Source: Chloroflexota bacterium
GTDB lineage: Bacteria; Chloroflexota; Ktedonobacteria; Ktedonobacterales; JACDGC01
NCBI GenBank assembly: GCA_021778805.1
Contig: JAJYBV010000012.1
Span: 1 to 51,181 of the forward strand
Length of the DNA stretch: 51,181 bases
Direction: 5' to 3'
Shown: positions 27,637 to 37,512 of the stretch, in pieces
Layout of the letters: each line of letters opens with the position of its first letter
Numbering within the stretch: the first letter of the stretch is position 1
Made by a program: the position numbers and the translations under genes
Notes under the pieces: generated by a model
What the model was told of the DNA's origin: nothing
The model's database searches: none
What the model saw: only the letters and a program-made list of their open reading frames with translations

Positions 27637-28275
27637 CTATAATCCGGCTTCACGCGCTCGCAGCACTGCCTGTGCGCGATCTGCCACTTGCAATTTGTTG
27701 AAAATATTAGAGGCGTGGTTGCGCACAGTTTTTAAAGTCAATCTTAACTGCTCTGCAATTTCTTGATTGCTCTTGCCCTGCGCCATTAAAGCGAGAAGTT
27801 CTGTTTCACGGTCACTTAGTTCGGGAAATACATGATGAACTGTTGGTTTGAAAATTGAAAAAAAACGTAGCAATCTCTTGGCAATATTAGGGCCAAAGAT
27901 TACTTCATTATTGGCTACCGCGCGAATCGCCAGCAACATTTCTGCCTGATTAGCGCCTTTTAGAATATATCCTTTTGCCCCTGCCCGCATAGCAGCAAAG
28001 ACTGACTCATCATCTTCCAACATAGTCACCATCAGAATCGCTATATGTGGATTTTCGGCTAGAATCTTCCGCGTAGCTGAAATACCATTGGAATCCGGCA
28101 TTTTAATATCCATCAAAATGACATCAGGCTGCAAAGAAGTTGCTTGTTGTATGGCATCTTCACCGCTTATTGCTTCTCCAACAACTTCGGTGTCCGGCAC
28201 TGAGTCTAATAAACTATGCATACCATCTCGAAAGATTGGGTGATCATCTGCTATCAAAATTCGGATGTTATCCAT
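27637..28275 (-). CDS. NarL/LuxR-family response regulator
   Basis: A 212-aa two-domain regulator. The receiver (1-120) has the acidic pair D10-D11, the phospho-acceptor D56 in VILMDIKMP, and Lys in GYILKGA. The C-terminal LuxR helix-turn-helix reads LSDRETELLALMAQG, SNQEIAEQLRLTLKTVRNH. It lies 26 nt after the histidine kinase gene and forms a two-component pair with it. Targets are not known; the upstream MMPL exporter and the downstream cyclase gene are candidates by position only. Confidence 0.95.
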   Translation of the reverse strand: MDNIRILIADDHPIFRDGMHSLLDSVPDTEVVGEAISGEDAIQQATSLQPDVILMDIKMPDSNGISATRKILAENPHIAILMVTMLEDDESVFAAMRAGAKGYILKGANQAEMLLAIRAVANNEVIFGPNIAKRLLRFFSIFKPTVHHVFPELSDRETELLALMAQGKSNQEIAEQLRLTLKTVRNHASNIFNKLQVADRAQAVLRAREAGL

Positions 28276-28301
28276 GATGATAACCTTTCTGTTTTCATTG
28301 A

Positions 28302-30533
28302 TTATAATAAATTTGCTTCATTAACAATCTCAGTATAAGGCAAACGAACAACGATACGAGTTCCACCTTCTACTGGCTGTTCAAGCACCCAAGTACCTCC
28401 AAGTTCTTCTGCCCGCTCATGCATCGAATTCAAACCCATTCCTGCTTTAAATATCTTTGGTAAACCGAGTCCATTATCCATGATTGTCATCTCCAACATC
28501 TGCTCATTCTCACAAAATGACAAAGTGATAACGCACCGGTTAGCTTGGGAGTGACGTACAGCATTCGTCATTGCTTCCTGAGCAATACGGAATAATGCAA
28601 CTTCAATAGCAGCAGGCAATGGTGGTAGCTCTTGCTGCGACTCCAGGCTAATGTGGATGGATTGTTCACCAAAATCGCTATACTGCAACATCTGTTCATA
28701 CAATGCCGGCAAAAGACCCAGTTCATCTAATGCAGGCGGGCGTAATGCATAGATCAAGCGGCGTACATCAGCTATAGCATCCTGAGTGTATGTTATCAAC
28801 TGTGAAAATATTGGATCTGCTTTCGGATCATATGACAAAAAATTGCGTGCTGTTTCCAATTTAAGCGTCATGCCGGCAAGACGCGGACCCAGTCCATCAT
28901 GCAAATCTCTCCTCAAACGACGGCGCTCTTCTTCGCGGGTTAGCACAAGTCGCTCGCGTGACTGCTGCAAATCGAGTGTGAGCTGTTGCAGATTATGAGT
29001 AAGTTGGACAGCATGAACCGCGATGCTTATTTGTCGTGTGAGATCATGTAATAATCGTAGATCACCATGTGTGAGTGCCTCTCCTGGAGAGCGAGGAGCA
29101 AGAAGTAGTTCACCAATCTGTTCCTGTTGGTAAATTAGTGGAATGCGCAAATCAGGTTTATGATTTTCCGCATCTCCATATGAGGCAACAATCTTTTCTT
29201 TTACCAAAGCCTCATCTTGATTTCTAGAAATAGCAACGAAGGGAAGTTTGAGTGTTTGTGCTACTGTCTCTACAATAATTGGTAAAATTTTCTCTGTTTC
29301 CATTGTTGATTCTAATTGTTGTCCTAATCGTAAAAGAACATGATAAGGTTCGTCCCTATCGCCAAACATCAATCGGTTGATCATATGTTGCATCCGTTGG
29401 CGCATAGGGTGAAAAAAAATTGCAATGAAGGCAGTTGCCAGTATAGAGAAAAATATATTGCCCGACGCAGCAAATAATGAACCAAATCCAACAACTATGA
29501 CAAGGTAAGCGCTAATGATGCAAATTGTGAGCAATCCATACACTATTGTGCGGTTGATCAATAGATCAACATCCCATAATCTATAGCGTAATATGGCGAA
29601 TCCAATTGCAAATGGAATTATGAAGATCATGAAAGGGAATGTTATCTCAATGAATAAAATATACAATGTGTGAATCGGACCAGTCTGCTTTAAAGAAGGG
29701 AAAATTAGGGTGGGCAGAATATTTACAACATCAATTGGAATAGCAATGATTAACGCAAATAACACCCATTTCGTCTGTTGTCGCTGGACAGTGTTGGATA
29801 CTTGAAGATAGCGGTAGATCTGAGCTGCTAACAGCACTATTTCTGTTGTGATGATTGGTATACCCAGGATTAATAAAGACCATTTACCTAGGATAACTGA
29901 CCAGTTTGCAGGAATACTCAATGGAATTTGGCAGAAGGCATATCCAAGCACCAGCCAACGTGTCCAATTAGGCACAAAGTGGCCGTCAGGAAATAGAGCC
30001 AGCGCAATTGCAAATAAACTCCATGATAATGCTTGTATTATTATAATGAACACTCCCCAGATTGAGGTAGGGCCAACCTGAATTACCAGCAGATAAGTGC
30101 TAGGAGTAAAATTTGTACCTAATAAAATTAATGATAGAGATGCAAGCAATGAAATTTTATCATTAGATCTTTGCCAGAAAATGAACAATCCCATCCCATA
30201 CCAACCCAATAATAATATTATGTTCATCAAAGTAATGTTAAAAGTGGAAAATTCATCAATTAATGGCATATACTGGAAAATAAGAGACGCATATCCAGTG
30301 AGTATAGACGTAGTATAAAGTGATCTCTCAAAGATAACAGCGCCATGCCGCGAGAAGTAATAGATATATGTTGCTGCAATAAACTGTCCAGTTGAAATAG
30401 CTGTAAGTACTCCCCAAATTCCCCTAGCAATAAAGAGATTAACTCCATGCAGACGGGTACTTTCAACTGAAATTGATTTTTCTGTGAAAGACAATGTTTT
30501 CGAAAACGAAACTTTTTTTATTCGATTATTCAT
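28302..30533 (-). CDS. Membrane sensor histidine kinase, HisKA_3 family
   Basis: A 743-aa kinase. Residues about 30-410 are highly hydrophobic with roughly ten membrane spans, as in ComP-like kinases. A GAF-like domain (about 430-520) and a HisKA_3 dimerisation domain follow. The phospho-acceptor is H545 in RRDLHDGLGPRLAG. The ATPase domain has EAMTNAVRHS, DNGLGLP and GMGLNSMHERAEELGG. This kinase class pairs with NarL-type regulators, and one follows directly. The large membrane region without an extracellular loop domain suggests a lipophilic or membrane-derived signal. The start at 30533 lacks a clear ribosome site. Confidence 0.92.
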   Translation of the reverse strand: MNNRIKKVSFSKTLSFTEKSISVESTRLHGVNLFIARGIWGVLTAISTGQFIAATYIYYFSRHGAVIFERSLYTTSILTGYASLIFQYMPLIDEFSTFNITLMNIILLLGWYGMGLFIFWQRSNDKISLLASLSLILLGTNFTPSTYLLVIQVGPTSIWGVFIIIIQALSWSLFAIALALFPDGHFVPNWTRWLVLGYAFCQIPLSIPANWSVILGKWSLLILGIPIITTEIVLLAAQIYRYLQVSNTVQRQQTKWVLFALIIAIPIDVVNILPTLIFPSLKQTGPIHTLYILFIEITFPFMIFIIPFAIGFAILRYRLWDVDLLINRTIVYGLLTICIISAYLVIVVGFGSLFAASGNIFFSILATAFIAIFFHPMRQRMQHMINRLMFGDRDEPYHVLLRLGQQLESTMETEKILPIIVETVAQTLKLPFVAISRNQDEALVKEKIVASYGDAENHKPDLRIPLIYQQEQIGELLLAPRSPGEALTHGDLRLLHDLTRQISIAVHAVQLTHNLQQLTLDLQQSRERLVLTREEERRRLRRDLHDGLGPRLAGMTLKLETARNFLSYDPKADPIFSQLITYTQDAIADVRRLIYALRPPALDELGLLPALYEQMLQYSDFGEQSIHISLESQQELPPLPAAIEVALFRIAQEAMTNAVRHSQANRCVITLSFCENEQMLEMTIMDNGLGLPKIFKAGMGLNSMHERAEELGGTWVLEQPVEGGTRIVVRLPYTEIVNEANLL

Positions 30534-30653
30534 ATGACATATTAAGCCGCTTTCTGAAAATCTGGTTGTACTGTGAAAAAGTATCTGAAATATTATGTTT
30601 GCTTATAGGACGGAAGAATATTACATACAACACTTAGTATACTGCATTTTCCT

Positions 30654-30691
30654 TGTATGGATCCCATCCATAAAAAGATAGGATCCATACA
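30654..30691. other. Perfect inverted repeat between MMPL and kinase genes
   Basis: TGTATGGATCC (30654-30664) and its exact complement (30681-30691) flank a 16-nt spacer. It lies 40 nt downstream of the exporter stop on the minus strand. No U-tract follows, so it is either a factor-dependent or weak terminator, an mRNA processing stem, or a regulator site. Confidence 0.4.
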
Positions 30692-30730
30692 TTGAAAACT
30701 TTGCATTAATATTATTAGGTATGAGTACTG

Positions 30731-33112
30731 TTAATTTGAAAGTGCACTGTGTTTTTGTTCATCAGTAAAGTCGGTTATATCTGCCGAATTCTCAGATATA
30801 CCGATATTTGGAACAATGTGATCCATAAAATGTGGAAACCACCAGTTCCAATGCCCCATGAGACGCATAAATGCAGGAACAAGAATGACACGAATGATCG
30901 TAGCATCAATTAGGATGGCTGTGCCGAGTGCAAAGCCAATTTCTTGTGTTTCCAATACATGTGTAAATGCAAATGATAGAAAAATTGCTACCATAATGGC
31001 TGCCGCTGAAGTGATGGCTCGCGCTGTATGTTGCAATCCTCGTGACACGGCTTGTTCGTTGTTGGCAGTATTTTCCCATTCTTCCTTCATACGGCCAATG
31101 AGAAACACTTCGTAATCCATTGAAAGGCCAAACAGCAGCGCAAATGTAAGCAATGGCAGATATACTTGCAAATATCCTGGTGATGTAAAATGGAAGATAC
31201 GCTCACCCAATCCCATCTGAAAAAATAATACCAGCAAACCATATGATGCGCCTACACTAAAAATATTCATCAAAATGGCTTTAAGCGGCAGAAAAATGCT
31301 TCGAAAAACTATTGTCAAAAAGAGGAATGAGAATATCAATACCACTCCAACTACAAGCGGTAATTTTTGTAGAGATTCATCAGACATATCGACGATTTGG
31401 GCAGTGAATCCACCCACATAGATGTTCACAGGAGCCTGTTTTTGTATATTAGGGACTAAAGTGCTTCGAATGTACCGCACAAGTTGGACAGCTTCATTAG
31501 AATCTGAGGCCGCACGCGGTATTACAGTGACAATTGTGTCATTGCTTCCCTTTGATAGATTCACAATATAACTTAATTCATCAGCTATTTGAGGTTTTGA
31601 CGCTATTAATGCAAGTGAATCAATAGTATGGTAACCAGTTGTTTGGTCCAATATATCGGTTAATGATGTTACACTTGACACATATGAATTATTTTTAAGC
31701 AATGATGTAAATTGTGCTATAGCATTCAAATCTGTATTCGTTAATTCACCTTGTTTAGTTGCAACGATTATCTGAATTGGTGAAATTGCTCCTTGGCTGA
31801 ATTGCTTTTGTAAAATTGCCAAACCTTTACCAGCAGGATCATTGCTGATAGATCCAGTTCCAAGATTAATCCCTACTTGAATTTGGTAAAGCGGCGCCGC
31901 TAGCAATAATAAGATGAACACTGAAAAAATTAGCCACAAAATAGGTCGCTTCATTATTCCTTTCGACCATTTTGCCCAGAATCCATGTTCAAGATCGGAA
32001 TGCTCGATATTATTCTGCAAAAATGGAATGGCCATGCGATTCATACCTTGCCCAATTATCGAAAGAAGAGCAGGCAACAGTGTCAGAGCCACGATAAGCA
32101 TAATTGCAATTGCCGCCATAGCGCCAAAAGCCATATCAAAAAACATTTTCATATTGACCAACATCAAACTGGAAAGGGAAATAAGCACAATGATGCCGGA
32201 AAAGAAAATTGATTTGCCTGTTGTCGTCATTGTTTGTGCAACTGCTTCATTCTTATCTGGATTGCGCTTTATTTCTTCGCGAAATCGAGTTAGAATGAAG
32301 AGGGAATAGTCAATCCCTACCCCTAGACCAATCATAGGGGTAACTATCTCAGTAAATAGATCAAAACTAGTAAACGTAGTTGCAATTCCCAGTACACCAA
32401 GCGTAACAGTAACACCAATTAAAGCTAGTAACAACGGCATACCGGCAGCTACTAGGGTACCAAATGCAATCAACAAAACTATTAGCGCAATAGGTAATCC
32501 TAAACGTTCAGATTGTTCTAAGTCGGAATTTTCCAGATTAAAGAGAGCAAGCGTTACAGGAGTATTGCCTGTAAAATATACTTGAACTTGAGATGTTGCT
32601 AGAGATTGGGTAACTTTTTCAATCTTGGGGATAAGTGCTTGCAATGCTGTATCGTTGCCGCGTAATCCGACAATTGCTAATGATGCATGTTGATCAGAAG
32701 AGATTTGACCTTGTGCTTGGGCATCAAATGGACTAATGACAGCCACAACGCCATTTTCCTTTGCCGCCGCCTGAACTGCCTGCACAACGACCTGCCGGTA
32801 AGCAGCGTCTTGGACAGTAAGAGAATCTGAATTAAAAACAATAAGATCTTGCTCGGAAAATGCATGAACAAAATGTTGCTGTAAAAGTGTTTGCACTCTC
32901 TGGGAATCTGAGCCGTTGACATTTAATGGAATACCTGTCAAATTATTTTGAAATTGAGGAATAAGCAGTAATCCTCCTATAAATAAAAATATCCAAGAGA
33001 AGACGACAACCCAATGATGGCGCGCCAGAAACAATCCATAACGATAAAATACAGACTGCCGAGAAGCAGCTTTTTTAGTGTTAGTGTAATATGAAAGATG
33101 ATTTGCAGACAT
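30731..33112 (-). CDS. MMPL/RND-type membrane exporter
   Basis: A 793-aa transporter with two copies of a six-helix unit, each preceded by a large extracytoplasmic loop. The motif GLGVGIDYSLFILTRFREE in the first half and FGLSMDYEVFLIGRMKEEW in the second are the paired RND/MMPL signatures containing the proton-relay Asp. Such proteins export lipids, siderophores or drugs. ATG 33112 is chosen for its AAAGGACCAGGAATC leader; the frame continues 42 residues upstream with a hydrophobic stretch but no ribosome site. The gene precedes the kinase-regulator pair on the same strand (197-nt gap). The gap 33113-33454 has no supported gene. Confidence 0.92.
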   Translation of the reverse strand: MSANHLSYYTNTKKAASRQSVFYRYGLFLARHHWVVVFSWIFLFIGGLLLIPQFQNNLTGIPLNVNGSDSQRVQTLLQQHFVHAFSEQDLIVFNSDSLTVQDAAYRQVVVQAVQAAAKENGVVAVISPFDAQAQGQISSDQHASLAIVGLRGNDTALQALIPKIEKVTQSLATSQVQVYFTGNTPVTLALFNLENSDLEQSERLGLPIALIVLLIAFGTLVAAGMPLLLALIGVTVTLGVLGIATTFTSFDLFTEIVTPMIGLGVGIDYSLFILTRFREEIKRNPDKNEAVAQTMTTTGKSIFFSGIIVLISLSSLMLVNMKMFFDMAFGAMAAIAIMLIVALTLLPALLSIIGQGMNRMAIPFLQNNIEHSDLEHGFWAKWSKGIMKRPILWLIFSVFILLLLAAPLYQIQVGINLGTGSISNDPAGKGLAILQKQFSQGAISPIQIIVATKQGELTNTDLNAIAQFTSLLKNNSYVSSVTSLTDILDQTTGYHTIDSLALIASKPQIADELSYIVNLSKGSNDTIVTVIPRAASDSNEAVQLVRYIRSTLVPNIQKQAPVNIYVGGFTAQIVDMSDESLQKLPLVVGVVLIFSFLFLTIVFRSIFLPLKAILMNIFSVGASYGLLVLFFQMGLGERIFHFTSPGYLQVYLPLLTFALLFGLSMDYEVFLIGRMKEEWENTANNEQAVSRGLQHTARAITSAAAIMVAIFLSFAFTHVLETQEIGFALGTAILIDATIIRVILVPAFMRLMGHWNWWFPHFMDHIVPNIGISENSADITDFTDEQKHSALSN

Positions 33113-33454
33113 GATTCCTGGTCCTTTATACAAAATTTGTAAGAAGTGCATTACTATTAGAAATATTCCTGAGAAAATTATCATAAATAACGTACTGCTC
33201 ATTTCAAACAAAAGTGGTTGAATAAATACCATTAACAAAAATGTGGAAATACATCAACTCACCATGCTTGTTTTTAGTGTAACTGGTGACTTATTCCCTG
33301 TGCATGAGCAAGATTCCCAATTGGACGGGAAGATTGACATTTAGTATGGGCTTTAAAGTGTGATAAAGTATCTCACAAAAATCAGCAGATTCTGCCGCGG
33401 GAATTTGGAGTGTGAAAAAAGTTTCTAAGAAATATATAAAATATTCATGCATCA

Positions 33455-33483
33455 TAATAAAAGGGCGGCCGATGTGGCCGCCC
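33455..33483 (-). terminator. Terminator of the flagellar operon
   Basis: On the minus strand GGGCGGCC-N5-GGCCGCCC (33483-33463) is followed by TTTTATTATG. It lies 40 nt after the flgL stop and closes the flgM-N-K-L unit. Confidence 0.88.
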
Positions 33484-33522
33484 TCTAAATTTGCGTACAT
33501 GAATTGACCAATAGAGCCGCAA

Positions 33523-35328
33523 TTACGGCAAAAATTGCGCCAGTGTTGGCTGAATGCTGGATGCGTCTACCTTCAGCGCAGCTTGCAGCAAAGCCTGCAA
33601 TGTAGTGTATTGCGTTGTTGCTGTTGGCAGATTGGTGTCTACCAATTGAGAAAATGTTTGAGTTAAGAATGTTGCTTGGGTTTGATCCAAGGATACATAA
33701 GAATTCACATTGCTTTCTAAAGCGCCCATTTTTGCGGTAACACTTGTTAAATTGGTCATTGCGCTGTCAACCATACCTAAATCGTTTGTTAAGCTCGTTG
33801 CCGTTTGATTTGGAACATAGGTGAATGTATCGTTGCCAACGGAATTGCTGAGCGCGTTCGCAGATGTGTTGGTTAACTTTTGCTGGCTCCAATTTAGGGT
33901 TTGCCCGTTTCCTAAACTAAATGTAGTGGTAGTTCCGGCTGGAAATGGCGGTACGCCTGTTGCGGAGACCGTTGACCATGTTTGCCCATTATCCGTTGAA
34001 AGGTTTATAAGGTCAACATTGCCGTTCGTGTCATACCCCGCGGCTTTAAATGTATAATTCGGCTGGGTGCCTGTGCCGCTATATGTTCCGGTGATTGATT
34101 GCGAATTGCTGGCAAAAGCCGCTGAATATACCATCCCTTGATTTTTTGTGCTCTGATTCCACGCGAGTGTTTGCCCGTTCCCTAGCGTAAAGTTGGTTGC
34201 TGTGCCTGCCGCTAACGGCCCCGCGCCATTGGTGTCTGTAGGATCGACAACCGAAGTCCATGTTGTTCCGCCGTCCGTTGAAAATTCAATTTGGTTAACG
34301 TTATTGTTTGAATCCAGCCCGGTTGCTTTAAACATATAGTTTGGCTGTGTGCCCGTGCCAGAGTATGCGCCGTTTACCACAAGTGATTCATTGCCGAAAT
34401 TGCCGCCGGCAATAAATGAAATTGGTGAGGATGGCAGAAGCGCTACTGAACCGCTATTATAGCTGAATGTATCGCCGGTTGCCGCCGCAACAGATCCTTT
34501 GGCAAATGTAACCGTGTTGCCGCCAATGGAAAAGGCGTTGGATGTAGGTGTAGTTGAGCTTAGCGTTGTCCATGTGCTGCCATTGGTGGAGTACTGTATG
34601 CCGGTAATGTTGCCGCTGCTGTCGGTTCCGGTTACCTGAATGATATATGATGTATTTGCCGGAATGGACGTGGTTCCCGCAACAGATACTTGTTCATTGC
34701 CTGTGTTATAGGCCGGAACGGGATTGCCGTTTTGGGTAAGATCGCGGGTAAGCTGGTTTGTTACCGAAAATAGCCCTGTCGATCCGCTGGTGAATAATTG
34801 TGTTGGGTCGATATTTACCTGCACCGAAGTAGCCGGCGCTATTTGATGTGAAACTGCGCCGGTATTGCCGCTGTACGCCCCGGTTGCAGAATTGAAAGGT
34901 GTCGTTAAAGTTTGTGTGCCGGCAAAAATATAGCTATCGCCGGATTGAGTGTTGCCAATAGCAATCATCTGCTGCTGCAGCTGTTGTATTTGGTTGGCAA
35001 TGGCTGTGCGCTCAGTGCCTGTATTTGTGTCGTTTGCCGCTTGCACAGTTAATGTGCGGATCTGCGTCATCACATTTGTAAGCTGCTGCAAAGAAGAGTT
35101 TGTTACCTGCAGCCATTGCTGCGCGCTTTGCAAAGAACTTTGATATTGTGTGTTTTGCGACATAAAGTTCTGTGTAGTCATTGCTTGATTTACTGCGGCA
35201 GGATTATCACTTGGCTGATTCAGCTGTTTGCCGCTGGAAAGCTGAACGCCATATGTGTTCAATTGCTGGTACACATTACTGAGATCATTTAAGATGTTAT
35301 TGGTCATCATCTCATTGGTAACACGCAT
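33523..35328 (-). CDS. flgL: Flagellar hook-filament junction protein FlgL (HAP3), enlarged
   Basis: A 601-aa protein; typical FlgL is about 300 aa. The N terminus (MRVTNEMMTNNILNDLS, then GKQLNQPSDNPAA) and the C-terminal helices are the conserved coiled-coil ends that pack in the axial core. The extra length is a central region with three similar units whose cores fall near residues 252, 355 and 449 and read STNGSTWT, STDGGTTWT and STDNGQTWS. Units two and three also share GTGTQPNY and FxLGNGQTL. These S-x-(D/N)-x-G-x-T-W cores resemble Asp-box/BNR turns. The insert would lie on the outer face of the junction. Last gene of the operon, 24 nt after flgK. Confidence 0.94.
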   Translation of the reverse strand: MRVTNEMMTNNILNDLSNVYQQLNTYGVQLSSGKQLNQPSDNPAAVNQAMTTQNFMSQNTQYQSSLQSAQQWLQVTNSSLQQLTNVMTQIRTLTVQAANDTNTGTERTAIANQIQQLQQQMIAIGNTQSGDSYIFAGTQTLTTPFNSATGAYSGNTGAVSHQIAPATSVQVNIDPTQLFTSGSTGLFSVTNQLTRDLTQNGNPVPAYNTGNEQVSVAGTTSIPANTSYIIQVTGTDSSGNITGIQYSTNGSTWTTLSSTTPTSNAFSIGGNTVTFAKGSVAAATGDTFSYNSGSVALLPSSPISFIAGGNFGNESLVVNGAYSGTGTQPNYMFKATGLDSNNNVNQIEFSTDGGTTWTSVVDPTDTNGAGPLAAGTATNFTLGNGQTLAWNQSTKNQGMVYSAAFASNSQSITGTYSGTGTQPNYTFKAAGYDTNGNVDLINLSTDNGQTWSTVSATGVPPFPAGTTTTFSLGNGQTLNWSQQKLTNTSANALSNSVGNDTFTYVPNQTATSLTNDLGMVDSAMTNLTSVTAKMGALESNVNSYVSLDQTQATFLTQTFSQLVDTNLPTATTQYTTLQALLQAALKVDASSIQPTLAQFLP

Positions 35329-35352
35329 AACAAAAATCCTTTCTAAAAGTAT

Positions 35353-37479
35353 TTAATTTGCCGGAGCCAACGCTATAACGGAGCTAAGCATGTTATCTAT
35401 CGTTGAAATAATTTTTGCCGAAGCTTGAAATGAATTTTGAAACTGCACTAAATAGGTTAGCTGCTCGTTCGTGCTCACCCCACCGATAGATTGCCTTTGA
35501 TTGGTTAGCGTATTCATCACCGTACTTTGATTTTGGTCGTTGCTTTGCGCTTGCTGCGCCTGTGCGCCAAGCGTCGTGATCATGGCGACATAAGCTTGCT
35601 GCACCGTTTGATTAGTTGGCTGCCCTGTTAGACCTTGCAGATTAGATACTGCCTGGGCATTTGAACCGTCGCCTGGGCTGCTTGCGCTGGTGGCGGCGGC
35701 AATCGTGTTGGTGTTGGTAAGAATATTGGAGGCAACCGAAAAATTAGCCGCAGTGAGCGCGGTTCCATTTACCGATGGCCCTGTAATGCTAAAAAATGCC
35801 TGACCGCGATTATTGTTTAAATCGTATCCCGCTTCTTGCTGGGTATTTACCGTTGTAAATACTTGCTGAGCCATTTGATTTAACTGGTTCAGCATGCCGC
35901 TGGTTCCCCCAATAATTGAGTCGCGCAGCTGCAGCGCGGCGCCAAGCTGGCCGCCGACCGGTTCATAGAGCGCATTGACCGTTGAAGAAGTTGCCGGTTG
36001 AGTAAGCGTATTGGCCACCGTAGTGTTAGATGGCGTTAGAGACGCTCCGGAAATAGTAAAAGTATCGGTTCCCGCAAAGCTGGTTGATCCCGGATTGAAG
36101 GTTAACGCCATTCCGGCTAACGCAGTTGTTGCGCTTACCGGCCCTGTCCACGCCGACCATGTGCTGCCGCCATTGGTGGAAGTTTCGTATGAATATTGGC
36201 TTACCACACCGTTAGTAACCGTTGTTGTTTGAACTTTATATAATGTGCCTGCGTTTCCGGTATAGGTTCCGGCTGCTGTAAGGGTTCCGTTTCCGGTATT
36301 GCCCGCTGTTCCGGCAACTTGCTGCGCGGCGTACTGCGTTGCAAGCGTATCTGTTGAAAGCGCAAATGTATCACCGGTTTGAGGGGCGTTTGCGCCGTTG
36401 GTGAAAGAGAACTGAAAGGTATTTGCGCCGATAGTAGCGGTAAATGGGCCGGCCCCGGCCGCTGCCGTCCATGTTGACCCACCGTTTGTAGAATATTGTG
36501 CGCCGGTAACCACTCCGCCACCCACAGCAGAAACTTTTACCAGAATATTTTGTGATGAACCGGAATATGGGCCGCTTGTTAGCGATGTAGTCAATGTTTC
36601 GTTGCCGCTGGCTATGCCGCTGTTTTGCTGCGTGGTAGTCATGTACGTATAACTGGGAGATTGCATAGCGTTATACACTAAAGGATTCACCAACGTTCCG
36701 CTTACCAGCGCCGGAACATTCGTGTTATCTGCCTGCAATTGGGTAGATCCGGGAACTTGGGTAGCAAGCTGAACCGTAATCGTTCCATCGCTGTTATTTG
36801 AGTAGGTAATGGGTGTCATTTTGGCAATGGAATCTAGAAGCAAATCACGTTGGTCAAGCAGATCATTTGGTTGCTTGCCGCTGGCAATAATGGCGCGTAT
36901 TTGCTGATTTAAATTAGCAATTTGCTGCGCGTCGGTATTAATGGTGTTTACAGATGTCTGCACTGTGTTATCCGCGCTTTGCTGCGCGGTGGTTAACTGC
37001 TGGGCGTTATTATTAAATTGAGTAGCCAGCGCCAGCGCATTTTGCTGTAATGTTGCGCGGGATCCGGCGTCGGTTGGGTTATCGGCGAGGCCCTGCCAAG
37101 AATTCCAAAAATTACTAAGTTTGCCGCCTAACGCATTGGTAGATGGTTCGGGGAAAATGCTTTGAACCTGAGTAAGCTGGGTATCTAAGGTTGAATATTG
37201 CCCGGCAAATTGATTTTGATACCGATATTGGTTATCTAAAATAGGATCGCGGGAGCGGTTTATTGCGCTGACTGTAACGCCAGACCCGATTTGGCCGGCG
37301 CCGGCCGGGGCAAGAATAGAAGGAACAGTATAGGGCGGGGACGCCGTTAAATCGGGGGTTTGCTGAGTAAACCCCTCTGTATTGGCGTTCGCAATATTAT
37401 GGTTGATAGTTTGTATTTCAACCTGATCGGCCTGAATTGCTTGATTAGCGGTGTTCAATCCGACGAATAGTGAACTCAT
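35353..37479 (-). CDS. flgK: Flagellar hook-associated protein FlgK (HAP1), enlarged
   Basis: A 708-aa protein forming the first junction layer between hook and filament. The N terminus FVGLNTANQAIQADQ, then INHNIANANTEGFTQQ, and the C-terminal YLVQFQNSFQASAKIISTID are the rod/hook-family signatures. Residues about 290-490 contain two units with STNGGSTWTA (near 336) and STNGGSTWSAW (near 440), similar to those in FlgL, in place of the usual variable surface domain. The rest is Gln/Asn/Thr-rich, normal for axial proteins. It lies between flgN, its likely chaperone gene, and flgL. Confidence 0.94.
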   Translation of the reverse strand: MSSLFVGLNTANQAIQADQVEIQTINHNIANANTEGFTQQTPDLTASPPYTVPSILAPAGAGQIGSGVTVSAINRSRDPILDNQYRYQNQFAGQYSTLDTQLTQVQSIFPEPSTNALGGKLSNFWNSWQGLADNPTDAGSRATLQQNALALATQFNNNAQQLTTAQQSADNTVQTSVNTINTDAQQIANLNQQIRAIIASGKQPNDLLDQRDLLLDSIAKMTPITYSNNSDGTITVQLATQVPGSTQLQADNTNVPALVSGTLVNPLVYNAMQSPSYTYMTTTQQNSGIASGNETLTTSLTSGPYSGSSQNILVKVSAVGGGVVTGAQYSTNGGSTWTAAAGAGPFTATIGANTFQFSFTNGANAPQTGDTFALSTDTLATQYAAQQVAGTAGNTGNGTLTAAGTYTGNAGTLYKVQTTTVTNGVVSQYSYETSTNGGSTWSAWTGPVSATTALAGMALTFNPGSTSFAGTDTFTISGASLTPSNTTVANTLTQPATSSTVNALYEPVGGQLGAALQLRDSIIGGTSGMLNQLNQMAQQVFTTVNTQQEAGYDLNNNRGQAFFSITGPSVNGTALTAANFSVASNILTNTNTIAAATSASSPGDGSNAQAVSNLQGLTGQPTNQTVQQAYVAMITTLGAQAQQAQSNDQNQSTVMNTLTNQRQSIGGVSTNEQLTYLVQFQNSFQASAKIISTIDNMLSSVIALAPAN

Positions 37480-37512
37480 TGAAAAACTCCATCCTTGGTA
37501 AAAGTAAAAGAA

